From assembly GCF_000745425.1 (NCBI RefSeq), contig NZ_JQJH01000001.1, positions 186,001-250,000 on the forward strand: a stretch of 64,000 nt of DNA, read 5' to 3'. The position numbers and the translations under genes were made by a program. This document shows, piece by piece, positions 9,358-18,131 of this stretch. Origin of the DNA: Beijerinckia mobilis (GTDB lineage: Bacteria > Pseudomonadota > Alphaproteobacteria > Rhizobiales > Beijerinckiaceae). Positions within the stretch are counted from its first letter, which is position 1. The number at the start of each line of letters is the position of its first letter. The notes beneath the pieces are model-generated. The model was not told the DNA's origin. It saw only the letters and a program-made list of their open reading frames with translations, and searched no databases.

Positions 9358-9381
9358 CCGGCCCCTCCGGAGAGGGGCCGG
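9358..9381 (-). other. Intercistronic hairpin between nifH and nifD
   Basis: A perfect 10-bp stem (9358-9367 with 9372-9381), almost all G+C, with loop CGGA lies between nifH and nifD. No U-run follows on the minus strand. Such hairpins can protect an abundant nifH segment after processing, in keeping with the need for excess NifH over NifDK; that role is inferred here. Confidence 0.65.
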
Positions 9382-9392
9382 CTTAAGGCCAA

Positions 9393-10265
<873 letters not shown>

Positions 10266-10423
10266 TTAAAGATCTCCTAAGTGCCGTTTTGCTATTTAAC
10301 CGTGGACCCGAGACGCATGATTCCTGCCACAATTCCTGCATCAGGTTTCGATACGCCATGGCGGCGCGGGACACGACACGTCACATGCCTTCATATCGGC
10401 GACGCATCCCTGCGCCTTCTCTC

Positions 10424-10438
10424 GCAATCAGCGTGCCA
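10424..10438 (-). promoter_or_regulatory. Sigma-54 promoter of nifHDK
   Basis: The minus strand reads TGGCAC-N5-TTGC, the -24/-12 consensus for RpoN, about 160 bp before the nifH start. Two TGT-N10-ACA NifA sites lie about 70 and 100 bp upstream of it, the standard enhancer arrangement. Expression is therefore expected to need NifA and sigma-54. Confidence 0.88.
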
Positions 10439-10506
10439 ATCTTCCGGAAAATGTGAGACTGTTGAAAATATTTGCATTTCTGGCGACACGCCGAAATGTT
10501 TGGTCG

Positions 10507-10522
10507 TGTTCAGATTCCGACA
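10507..10522. promoter_or_regulatory. NifA upstream activator site (proximal)
   Basis: A TGT-N10-ACA palindrome lies about 70 bp upstream of the nifH -24 element. The site is symmetric, so NifA bound here could in principle also act on the divergent gene at 10943. Confidence 0.8.
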
Positions 10523-10534
10523 ACGCCTTTTTGC

Positions 10535-10550
10535 TGTCACGAACGAAACA
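10535..10550. promoter_or_regulatory. NifA upstream activator site (distal)
   Basis: A second TGT-N10-ACA palindrome lies 28 bp from the first (equivalent positions), between two and three helical turns. Paired sites are typical of strongly NifA-activated promoters. Confidence 0.78.
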
Positions 10551-10874
10551 GCATTTCTGAATGGCGAGCCGAGCGATGAGGGGACGCCACGACCTTCCGA
10601 ACAAGCGACACATTGAATAAAGGGGGCGTAGAAAAAAGGGTCGAATTGAGCAGCGCCCGGAATTCAAAGCGCATGTGCGTTTAAGTCCGTTTAAGAATTG
10701 CAAACAGGATTGGGCACGCCGGGCGGGTCGCTCGCATTTAGTATAGAGTGCCAAACACCCGCGCATCTCAAGCGCGGTCCAACGAGCGAATAAACGAAGC
10801 GCAACACGTCTGGGATAGCAGCCCTTGCCGCTCGACCGGCCGATGCGCTAAAATCCGAAGTCAATATGGCTGCC

Positions 10875-10890
10875 GGGTATAAAATTTGCT
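10875..10890 (+). promoter_or_regulatory. Possible sigma-54 promoter for the receiver-like gene
   Basis: A GG-N10-GC arrangement with a good -12 (TTGCT) but a poor -24 (GGGTAT) lies about 53 bp before the start at 10943. It would let the NifA sites between the two divergent genes serve both. Evidence is weak. The rest of 10551-10874 shows no gene. Confidence 0.3.
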
Positions 10891-10942
10891 GCGGCAGTGC
10901 GATCGACAGCGTCGGGCGACGCATTCAGGGAGCAAGGTCAAT

Positions 10943-11404
10943 ATGCAGATCGGCGTCGATAATGACCGCAGGGTCGAAAACAAGCGCGTCTTCGTCATCG
11001 ACAGTGACGGTGTGACGGGTTCCATTCTTCAATTCATGCTCGAAGATCACAACGAGACGCATGAATTCGCCTCGTTGCAGGAAGCATTCGATTCCTCCGA
11101 GAAGGTGGTCTATGGCAAGACCGAAAAGACGATCCCCAATCTGGTCATCGTCGGCGTCAATATTCTCGAGGAAAAAGGTCTTGATGCTCTGAAAGAGATC
11201 AGCGCCAAATTTCCGGACGCAAAAATCGTCGTGCTCGCCGATAATGCGGAAAACCCTCTCGCCAAGGAAGCCTTGGCAAAAGGCGGTGGCGCCCACGGCA
11301 TTCTGACCAAACCCTTGACCGTCGAAACTGTACGGCGGAAGGTCGACATGCTTCTCGGCCGCCTGAAGAGCGAATTCGTGCAATTGACTGATTTCAGCTT
11401 CTGA
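10943..11404 (+). CDS. Degenerate response-regulator receiver protein next to nifH
   Basis: A 153-residue, single-domain CheY-like protein. The N-terminal strand and acidic pocket (VFVIDSD, about residues 15-21) and the C-terminal lysine in ILTKPLT are recognisable. However, the position of the phosphorylated Asp reads glycine (LVIVGVN, about residues 69-75) and the usual Thr/Ser switch reads alanine (VVLADN). It therefore should not accept phosphate in the normal way and may work as a pseudo-receiver by protein contact. The start at 10943 has an AGCAAGG upstream; earlier in-frame starts lack a good ribosome site. It is divergent from nifH across 677 bp containing the NifA sites, so co-regulation with nitrogen fixation is plausible. 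Partner unknown. Confidence 0.8.
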   Translation: MQIGVDNDRRVENKRVFVIDSDGVTGSILQFMLEDHNETHEFASLQEAFDSSEKVVYGKTEKTIPNLVIVGVNILEEKGLDALKEISAKFPDAKIVVLADNAENPLAKEALAKGGGAHGILTKPLTVETVRRKVDMLLGRLKSEFVQLTDFSF

Positions 11405-11850
11405 GATCTCTCGGTTTGCCTATTGAAAGCGCGGCTTTGCCGGGTTTTGTCCTGGCAAGCCGATCGATCCGCTGACGATCACATTTTGGCATCGGACCGA
11501 GCAGCCAGGCGTCCGGTGCCTTTTTCATGATCGTTTCAGATCCATTGTCGTTCTGTTGCGCAGGCGATGCCAGACCGCGTAATCCCCACCTTCGCGCGGA
11601 AGGGTTCGCATCCCGCGCGAGTGATGCTGCTGCCGCAAATCGACAGGACCATAGGATGATCCATGGCGCGCGGAACCGGACAGTCCCTATCCCTCCTCCT
11701 GGCAGTCTTGTCCAATCCTGCTCGCCGCTTCCCAATTTTGCTTCCTTTCGAAACCCGCGAACGATTAGCACGACGCGTGCTCGCCTTCCGGTCGCGCCCG
11801 TGGCCGGCCTGATGAAAGGCGGCCCGTCATCCTTCCGGAGGCTCACGACC
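11405..11850. other. Intergenic region before nifO
   Basis: These 446 bp contain open frames on both strands, but none resembles a known protein or has a good start signal. I searched for GG-N10-GC sigma-54 sites and TGT-N10-ACA sites on the plus strand and found none convincing. A short palindrome (AGCACG-N3-CGTGCT, 11767-11781) is the only clear local symmetry. The promoter of nifO and its followers is thus unassigned. Confidence 0.5.
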
Positions 11851-12297
11851 ATGCATATCGTCTTTTACGAAAAGCCCGGTTGTTCCAATAACACCCGTCA
11901 GAAAGCCCTGCTTGAAGCCGCAGGCCATGACCTTGATGTACGCAATCTTCTTGTCGCACCCTGGACGGCGGAACAGCTGCGTTCTTTCTTTGGTGACCGG
12001 CCTGTCGCCGAATGGTTCAACAAGGCGGCCCCTCAGATCAAATCCGGGTCGGTCAATCCGCAAACACTCAATGCCGATGAAGCAATCGCGTTGATGCTGG
12101 CGGAACCGATCCTGATCCGCCGGCCCCTGATCGAAGCCGCGGGGCAGCGTCGTGTCGGGTTTGATCCGGCTGAAATGGAGGCCTGGGTTGGCCTGCAGGC
12201 ACCGCGCGTGCAAGGCGTGGATCTCGAAAGCTGTCGGCGGCCCGAAAAAGCGGCGCCCTGCCCGGATCAGCCGCCGCAAAAGGAAGCCCATTCATGA
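11851..12297 (+). CDS. nifO: NifO, ArsC/Spx-like nitrogenase-associated protein
   Basis: The 148-residue product is an ArsC-like thioredoxin-fold protein of the nitrogenase-associated (NifO) type: MHIVFYEKPGCSNN at the N-terminus with a single cysteine (C11) in place of a CxxC pair, then the RP-L-I segment near residue 90. In Azotobacter nifO lies in a nifB-fdxN-nifO-nifQ-rhodanese block, and a link to molybdenum or sulfur handling has been proposed. Here it is followed by two rhodanese-domain proteins, a comparable grouping. A GGAGG Shine-Dalgarno supports the start; its stop overlaps the next start (ATGA). Confidence 0.85.
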   Translation: MHIVFYEKPGCSNNTRQKALLEAAGHDLDVRNLLVAPWTAEQLRSFFGDRPVAEWFNKAAPQIKSGSVNPQTLNADEAIALMLAEPILIRRPLIEAAGQRRVGFDPAEMEAWVGLQAPRVQGVDLESCRRPEKAAPCPDQPPQKEAHS

Positions 12298-14282
12298 CGA
12301 CCGCGCTGCCCCCCGCCAATGCAGCGGATGTGATCCTTGCCTATCATCAGCGCACGAAACATAAGATGGACCGGTATGCTGCCGGTCCCGAAACCCTCGA
12401 CTGGTCGGAACAACCCAATCCATTTCGCTCCTTTGCTGGCGCGGAGGCGCGGCTTCTGCCCCTCAGTGCGGAAGCTTTCACCACGCCTTTTTCCGATATC
12501 TACAATCCCGAGCGCGTGGCCGCGGCACCGTTCGACGAGACCTGCCTCGGCGCGCTTCTGCAATTGTCGATGGCTCTGAATGCCTGGAAGGAATATGGCC
12601 CGGACCGCTGGGCCATGCGCAGTAATCCTTCGAGTGGCAATCTGCATCCCACCGAAGCTTATGTGCTCGCCCGCGGTATTCCCGGCCTCGCGGATGGCGT
12701 GCATCATTACACGCCCACCAACCACGGGCTCGAGTTGCGGTGTCCACTGGCCGACACCCCTGCTCTTTCGACTTCGGCCGATGAACCGGCCTTGTTCATC
12801 GGCCTTTCCTCCATCCATTGGCGCGAGGCCTGGAAATATGGCGAGCGGGCCTTTCGCTATTGCCAGCTCGATGTCGGCCATGCCATCGGCGCCCTGCGCT
12901 ATGCGGCAGGCACGCTCGGCTGGCACCTCCGGATGGTGGAAGGCCTGACGAGTGGTGAGATCGCGCAATTGCTCGGTCTCGACCGCGACGGCGATTTCTC
13001 GGGCGGTGCCGAGCGCGAGGCTCCCGACATTATCCTGCGCGTCGTGCGCACACCCACGGCCATGCCGATCAAGGGAAACGAAACCGACTCCTGGCTGAAG
13101 CAGCTCGCGGATTGGCGCGGCAAGGCCAATGTGCTCGATCGTCACCATATGTATAAATGGCCAGTGATCGATGAAGCTTCCGCCGCGACCAAAAAGACCG
13201 AACCGAAAGCCGAACCGCACTATCGAGGCAATTTTCCCGGTATCGGTGAAGGAACAATGGAGCCTGCGCCTCAGGTGATCCTCAACCGGCGCAGCGCGCA
13301 GGCCTTCGATCGCACAGCGCGCATGGGCAGCGGCTCGTTCTATCATCTCATCGACAGATTACTCGCGCGCGCGGTCGCGCCCTGGGATGTCTGGTCCTAC
13401 AAGCCGCGCCTGCATCCGGTCTTCTTCATCCATCGTGTCGATGGGCTGGAGCCCGGTCTTTATATTCTGCTCCGCAACGCCGATGCGGAAATGCGCCTGA
13501 AACAGGCGACGCATCAGGAATTCGCCTGGAAACGGCCGGAGCATGTTCCGCCGCAATTGAATTTCTTTCAGCTGCTGCCCACCGATTGCACAAAAGTTGC
13601 CCGGACCCTGCATTGCCATCAGGCGATCGCCGCGGATTCCTGCTTTGCCCTCGGCATGCTGGCGGAATTCGACGACATCGTCCGCGACGAGCCCTGGCGC
13701 TACAAGCAATTGCATTGGGAAGCCGGCCTCATCGGCCAGGTCCTTTATCTCGAAGCGGAAACGCTCGGATTCCGCGGCACCGGCATCGGCTGTTTCTTCG
13801 ACGACGCGATGCACGAGATTCTTGGCCTCAAGGATGCACAATTCGCGACGCTCTATCATTTCACAGTCGGCTTGCCCCTGATCGACACGCGTATGCTGAC
13901 CCTGCCCCCCTATGGGGAGCGTACGATCTCCACGGCATCCGACACGGCTCCGACGGAAGGACAAACCATGGCTGAGGAAGCGAGCTTCGAACGCATCGGT
14001 ATCGACACCGCACGGCAATTGCTGGCTGATGAAAGGACGCTGGTGCTCGATGTGCGGGATCCGGGTTCCTACGAAAGCGGCCATATTGAGGGCGCAGAAC
14101 ATGCGACGGAAGCCAATCTGTTCCATTTCCTCTCGACGACGCCGAAGGATACGCCGGTTCTGATCTATTGCTATCACGGCAATTCCAGCCAGGTTTATGC
14201 AAAGACCTTCGCCGATTTCCGCTTCAAATCGGTCTATAGCCTCGATGGTGGCTATGAAGGCTGGCGCAAGGCCAATGGCTGA
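12294..14282 (+). CDS. Twin nitroreductase (SagB-type) fused to a rhodanese domain
   Basis: A 662-residue, three-part protein. Residues about 40-245 and 325-545 are two nitroreductase-like (SagB/ThcOx, FMN-dependent) domains, each with R-S-N-PSSGN or NRRSAQ-type N-terminal segments; in two-domain SagB proteins one half often keeps FMN binding. Residues about 565-660 are a rhodanese domain with active-site cysteine C626 in CYHGNSS, suited to persulfide transfer. The start overlaps the nifO stop, so translation is coupled. It may couple a flavin oxidation to sulfur delivery during cofactor assembly; that is inference. I know nitroreductase-like genes near nif loci in related organisms, but not a tested function. 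Confidence 0.8.
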   Translation: MTTALPPANAADVILAYHQRTKHKMDRYAAGPETLDWSEQPNPFRSFAGAEARLLPLSAEAFTTPFSDIYNPERVAAAPFDETCLGALLQLSMALNAWKEYGPDRWAMRSNPSSGNLHPTEAYVLARGIPGLADGVHHYTPTNHGLELRCPLADTPALSTSADEPALFIGLSSIHWREAWKYGERAFRYCQLDVGHAIGALRYAAGTLGWHLRMVEGLTSGEIAQLLGLDRDGDFSGGAEREAPDIILRVVRTPTAMPIKGNETDSWLKQLADWRGKANVLDRHHMYKWPVIDEASAATKKTEPKAEPHYRGNFPGIGEGTMEPAPQVILNRRSAQAFDRTARMGSGSFYHLIDRLLARAVAPWDVWSYKPRLHPVFFIHRVDGLEPGLYILLRNADAEMRLKQATHQEFAWKRPEHVPPQLNFFQLLPTDCTKVARTLHCHQAIAADSCFALGMLAEFDDIVRDEPWRYKQLHWEAGLIGQVLYLEAETLGFRGTGIGCFFDDAMHEILGLKDAQFATLYHFTVGLPLIDTRMLTLPPYGERTISTASDTAPTEGQTMAEEASFERIGIDTARQLLADERTLVLDVRDPGSYESGHIEGAEHATEANLFHFLSTTPKDTPVLIYCYHGNSSQVYAKTFADFRFKSVYSLDGGYEGWRKANG

Positions 14283-14356
14283 GACGCGACGCGACAGTTT
14301 CTCCTTCCTGCCCTCCCTCCGGTATGTCCGGATGTTTCCGCAACAGGATCTTTCTC

Positions 14357-15181
14357 ATGGCTAGCTATCGCAGGATCTCGATCGACGAGGCGCGTGGCAT
14401 ATTGGGCGCAGACACTTCTCCCCTCGTAATCGATGTCCGCGATCCGGCTTCCTTCGAAAAAGGCCATATCGAAAAAGCCTTGCGCGTCGATCTCACCAAT
14501 CTCGAAGGGGTGCTGAAGGAGACGCCGAAAACGACGCCAGTCCTCATTTATTGCTATCACGGCAATTCGAGCCAGGCCTATGCCAAGGCATTCAGCGCCG
14601 CCGAATTTACCGATGTCTACAGTATGGATGGCGGCTATGAGGAATGGCACAAGGCCGAAAGCCGGGCCAATGCCACGCCGATCGAGGAAGCACCTCCGGT
14701 CGAAGGCCTCAGCGATGCGCTCGAAGCCTTTCTCAAGGAACATGGCTATCCCAAGGGCGGCGTCAATGCCGTGACTCCGCAAGATCTCATGACGCCCCTG
14801 ATGCGTGCGGCTCATCTCAAGGCCAAGCCGATCGTCGCCGAATTGTTGCAGGCCGGCGCACGCGTGGATGCCAGCAACAATGATCAGAACCAAGCCTTAT
14901 GGCTGGCCTGTGTCGGTGACGATCCCGAGATCGTCGACATGATCATCGCCGCCGGCGCCGATCTCAACCATGCCAATATCAACGGCTCAACGCCGCTGAT
15001 GTATGCAGCCTCGGCCGGCAAGGCACAGGCCCTAGCCAGGCTTCTCGCCGCTGGCGCCGATCTGGACTATCAGGTCGATGGTTTCAGCGCCATCGATATG
15101 GCCTCGACACTCGAATGCCTCAATATGATGCGCGAAGCAAAACGTCAGGCAAAAGCCGCCAAAGCCGCAGCGGGCAAATAG
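14357..15181 (+). CDS. Rhodanese-ankyrin repeat protein
   Basis: A 274-residue protein with an N-terminal rhodanese domain (about residues 5-100; DVRDP near 26 and active-site C66 in CYHGNSS) and C-terminal ankyrin repeats (about 140-265; three units with the TPLM-AA/ LL-AGA pattern). The rhodanese half is closely similar to the one ending the upstream fusion, so one arose by duplication. A. vinelandii has a nif-linked rhodanese (rhdN) near nifO and nifQ, so a sulfurtransferase role in nitrogenase biogenesis is plausible; the ankyrins suggest a protein partner. The start at 14357 is preceded by AGGA; a frame-open ATG at 14324 is less likely. Confidence 0.83.
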   Translation: MASYRRISIDEARGILGADTSPLVIDVRDPASFEKGHIEKALRVDLTNLEGVLKETPKTTPVLIYCYHGNSSQAYAKAFSAAEFTDVYSMDGGYEEWHKAESRANATPIEEAPPVEGLSDALEAFLKEHGYPKGGVNAVTPQDLMTPLMRAAHLKAKPIVAELLQAGARVDASNNDQNQALWLACVGDDPEIVDMIIAAGADLNHANINGSTPLMYAASAGKAQALARLLAAGADLDYQVDGFSAIDMASTLECLNMMREAKRQAKAAKAAAGK

Positions 15182-15400
15182 AGCCGCTCCATATCCAATG
15201 AATCTGGAGCGTTTCGGCCCGGAAGCAACAATGCAGTCCGTTTGCCAGCGGGATCGTGATAAAGCATTCTGATTAGTTTGAAACGCTTCACAATCCCATG
15301 GCTCTGAAAATACTCTATTTTTGAGCCGTGTATTTCTGGATATATCCGAAACACACGTCCACTCTCGTGATCCTGAAGGGTTACATTTCAAGAGGGTTAC

Positions 15401-15847
15401 ATGCCTGAGCTGCTGACTCTTCTCGCGGATTCAAGGGACGGAAAACATTTCGAGATCACACTCGAACATACGGAAGGCGATAATGGCGTACTCCGTCTCG
15501 AAAGCTGGAGCAGCAATCTCGACCACCGCCGCGATGAGCCATCCCGCGATGACTTTCTGAAGCTTTACGACATTCGCTTCGATCGCGTTCAAAGGCTCAT
15601 CTGCAAAGCGAAGATGAACGGTTCCTATCCGACAATCACTTTCATGTTTGCTCCGCCACAAGATGGCAAGCCAGCAACCATACGCGCTGTCATTGCCGAT
15701 ACATTCGCCAGCCAGGGCGACGGAACGCTGGATTATACGCTCGATTCCGTCGATTATGAAAAAGTGATGCGTTTCCTGTCGGAAGCCGCGTTTCCGATGA
15801 TCGAGGCATCCGTCATCAAGAACGAGAAAGCTGTTCTTCGCCGGTGA
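15401..15847 (+). CDS. Conserved-looking hypothetical protein, 148 aa
   Basis: I do not recognise a family. The protein is acidic, without signal peptide or membrane segment, with a central beta-rich stretch (about residues 62-115) and a helical C-terminus. An AGAGGG Shine-Dalgarno 5 nt before the ATG and host-like codon use support a real gene. It lies 219 bp after the rhodanese-ankyrin gene on the same strand, a gap holding only an imperfect hairpin around 15183-15216; whether it belongs to the nif-linked group is uncertain. Confidence 0.65.
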   Translation: MPELLTLLADSRDGKHFEITLEHTEGDNGVLRLESWSSNLDHRRDEPSRDDFLKLYDIRFDRVQRLICKAKMNGSYPTITFMFAPPQDGKPATIRAVIADTFASQGDGTLDYTLDSVDYEKVMRFLSEAAFPMIEASVIKNEKAVLRR

Positions 15848-16013
15848 CGATGGGCGAGCGCACTCCCATATGGGCAGGCGCCGCACCAGCAATGCCGAAG
15901 CAAATCAACGGGGCTTGATAGAGCCCTAAATTCTCAACGTCAGACGAACTTTGGACGAGATGCGCGAGTGGCTCTTTGATAAACGGCGCCAAGCCTGCTT
16001 TCAAAGATCCTCC

Positions 16014-16319
16014 TCAACGGTCAGGCTGCCGCATGTAATTTTCGAATTCGGTACGAATCCCGCTGTCCTCGCCCTCAGGAGCATTGCCACTTCCCATGGT
16101 GCGATCGGCGGGATTTCCGATGACATCCTTCGGCACCATGCTTCCAGCAGCCTCATCACCAAGGACTCTTGTTGCTGGTCCGGCTTTTATCGTCGCGGGC
16201 GCCGATTGCGTCATCGTATTATAGCTAGGGGTGGTCGGTGCCAAATTCACCTGGGCAAGAGCCGCATCCGACATGCCGATGAAAATCAGGGCGCCAGACA
16301 AGAGATTTCTCATTTTCAT
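16014..16319 (-). CDS. Small secreted hypothetical protein
   Basis: A 101-residue product that begins with a clear Sec signal peptide (MKMRNLLSGALIFIGM.., cleavage after AALA-Q near residue 22) and continues as a low-complexity, Thr/Pro/Ala/Gly-rich chain. A GAGGA Shine-Dalgarno lies 7 nt before this ATG; the open frame extends further upstream, but that part has no matching start signal. No family recognised; a periplasmic or cell-surface peptide is likely. Confidence 0.6.
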   Translation of the reverse strand: MKMRNLLSGALIFIGMSDAALAQVNLAPTTPSYNTMTQSAPATIKAGPATRVLGDEAAGSMVPKDVIGNPADRTMGSGNAPEGEDSGIRTEFENYMRQPDR

Positions 16320-16596
16320 TTGCCGATCCTCGCCAGACAGAATGAACCGCTTCAACGCCTGTTTGAACGGTAAAGCTGCCAAATGCAGCCTCCTTTCACG
16401 CAACGCCGACGACAATATTTTAGATGCTATTATTTTAAGCGCAAACAGAAGCGCCGAAAAGCAGAACGGATAATCCGCCTTCCGCTCATCTTTCCAGCGG
16501 GAAATATCTGGTCATCGGTTTCATTTGCCAAGAGAAGCGTGTCGGAAAACAACAGACGCTCTTTACGGATGAGACGCCGACAATCCTCAGGCTTTC

Positions 16597-16629
16597 TGGA
16601 GCGTTCCGGACCTATCCGAAAACGCTCCA
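16597..16629. repeat. Imperfect hairpin repeat, GGAGCGTTTTCGG type
   Basis: A 9-bp outer stem and 4-bp inner stem separated by a small internal loop. The half-sequence GGAGCGTTTCGG appears again near 15205-15216 and resembles the 220-248 repeat (GAGCATTTCCG). This looks like a short dispersed intergenic repeat family of the kind common in Rhizobiales. The surrounding 16320-16782 has no gene I can support. Confidence 0.5.
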
Positions 16630-16782
16630 ACCAGGCCAACCACGGCATTTTACGGCATTTTCAGGCACGCTCGCCTTCCCGACGATTTCCAGCCGGCTTT
16701 TCCCATCGCCAGGGATCGAATGCGTCTCCGCGGCACGAACGAAGATGGCGCGAGAGAATTTCATCGCTTCAATGCAAAAAGA

Positions 16783-17184
16783 TCAAGAGAGATCCACCGC
16801 ATAACGCTTGAGATCTTCCAAGGCGCAATAAGCAAGCGCGCCTTCATGCGTCGCCCTCAGAACGACACGCGGCATTTTGCCTGCCTCGAAGGCTTCCTGC
16901 CAGCGCGGCGCGCAAAGGCACCAGCGATCTCCCGGCTTCACTCCGGGGAAGCCATATTGCGGCAGGGGCGTGGAAAGATCATTGCCACTCGCCTTGGAAA
17001 AAGCGAGGAACTCTTCCGTCGCCACGATACAAACCGTATGGCTGCCTATATCCTCGGCGGAAGTGTCACAGCAGCCATTGCGGAAAAACCCCGTCAATGG
17101 ATCGAAGGAACAGCTCTCCAGCGGTTGTCCCAGCACATTGCGCGAAGGCCTGCGGCCCCCATTTCCCGTATCATCTCTGAACAT
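16783..17184 (-). CDS. DUF2237 family protein
   Basis: The 133-residue product matches the DUF2237/COG3651 family closely: NVLGQPLESCS, PLTGFFRNGCC, GSHTVC, GNDLSTP, YGFPGVKPGDRWCLCA-RW and the C-terminal ATHE segment. The five or six conserved cysteines suggest metal or disulfide chemistry, but the function is unknown. The start at 17184 is placed where family similarity begins; the frame is open about 190 bp further upstream. Confidence 0.88.
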   Translation of the reverse strand: MFRDDTGNGGRRPSRNVLGQPLESCSFDPLTGFFRNGCCDTSAEDIGSHTVCIVATEEFLAFSKASGNDLSTPLPQYGFPGVKPGDRWCLCAPRWQEAFEAGKMPRVVLRATHEGALAYCALEDLKRYAVDLS

Positions 17185-18131
17185 GAAGGCTCCAAGCCGA
17201 AAGGAAGCGGCGAACGCTGCGTCCGCCTGACCTTGAGAAAAGCTGGCGAAAACTAGGTAGAGACGGCATGCGCCCCGGACCCGTGCTTCCCTCTTGTCCA
17301 TGCAACAGCAAAGCCGAGCTCCCCTGCCCGTATGAAGACGCATTCTCCCGCAGCCTGTCACTGGCGATTGCCACACAACCAGACGGCGATTTTTCCACGT
17401 CGGGGGTTTACGTCAACAGCAAGCAACGTTCATGAGTGCGATTTATCCTGTGACACAGACAATGGCAATAACAGCGCGGCGCCACCCGCAGTGACCACGG
17501 CAGGATCCGGCTCTCGGTCCAGTCCCGATGAAACGCGAAGTGCTAAAGACAATTGTTTCATTCCGAACATGGACCTCTGACAGAGAGATCTCACATAGAC
17601 GTGAAGAGGAGATTTGTCTAAACTGACTGTCAGTTGGTTCTTCCATGTGGCCGGTACGGGGGCGAGGCCAGCTGCGAGAACGCAGGCATGGAGAGACGGC
17701 TCGAGCCCGGTCTCGTCGCCTGGAGCAGTTTTGATCGTTGCACAAAACTCCTCTCGGATGCGACGAGACCGGGCCAATCCCCGGAACCTACGGCTTTGCC
17801 GGCTCACGCTGAAGGGACCGCCCCACGGGTTTGCCTCCCTCGCGTCAATTCGCCAGATAGATCCCAAAGGATCGCGGTCGCAAAGCTGCGGCAAGCCCCC
17901 CCCGCTTTCTCACTCCCCATGACGATGCGCGACGCCATCAAAATGCCCGAGAAAGCCGCACAGCCCCTCCCAATCGTGGTCCGGCGCCATTTTAAGGTTA
18001 AATCCCCTTTAACCGCTCCGCTCTACTTTAAGGCATGAACAGTCTGCCGAGGCCGTTGGGGCACGCTTTGGCCGTCCCGAGCGAGTCCGCCTGATTGATG
18101 GAGCCGTTCTCAAAGAGAACAGCTCGCCATC
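17185..18131. other. Intergenic region before ftsK, no gene supported
   Basis: About 950 bp with several overlapping open frames on both strands (for example around 17430-17920), none with a recognisable domain or good ribosome site. A short A+T-rich stretch at 17990-18030 may hold the ftsK promoter. Confidence 0.5.

Noticed and set aside
10732-10753. TGGCAC on the minus strand upstream of nifH as a second sigma-54 promoter
   Set aside because: No GC at the required 10-base spacing from the GG pair, so it does not form a -24/-12 element.
11394-11852. Minus-strand open frame upstream of nifO
   Set aside because: Arg-rich translation without domain; overlaps the nifO start region.
17430-17922. 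Overlapping open frames on both strands before ftsK
   Set aside because: Low-complexity translations without family resemblance or ribosome sites.
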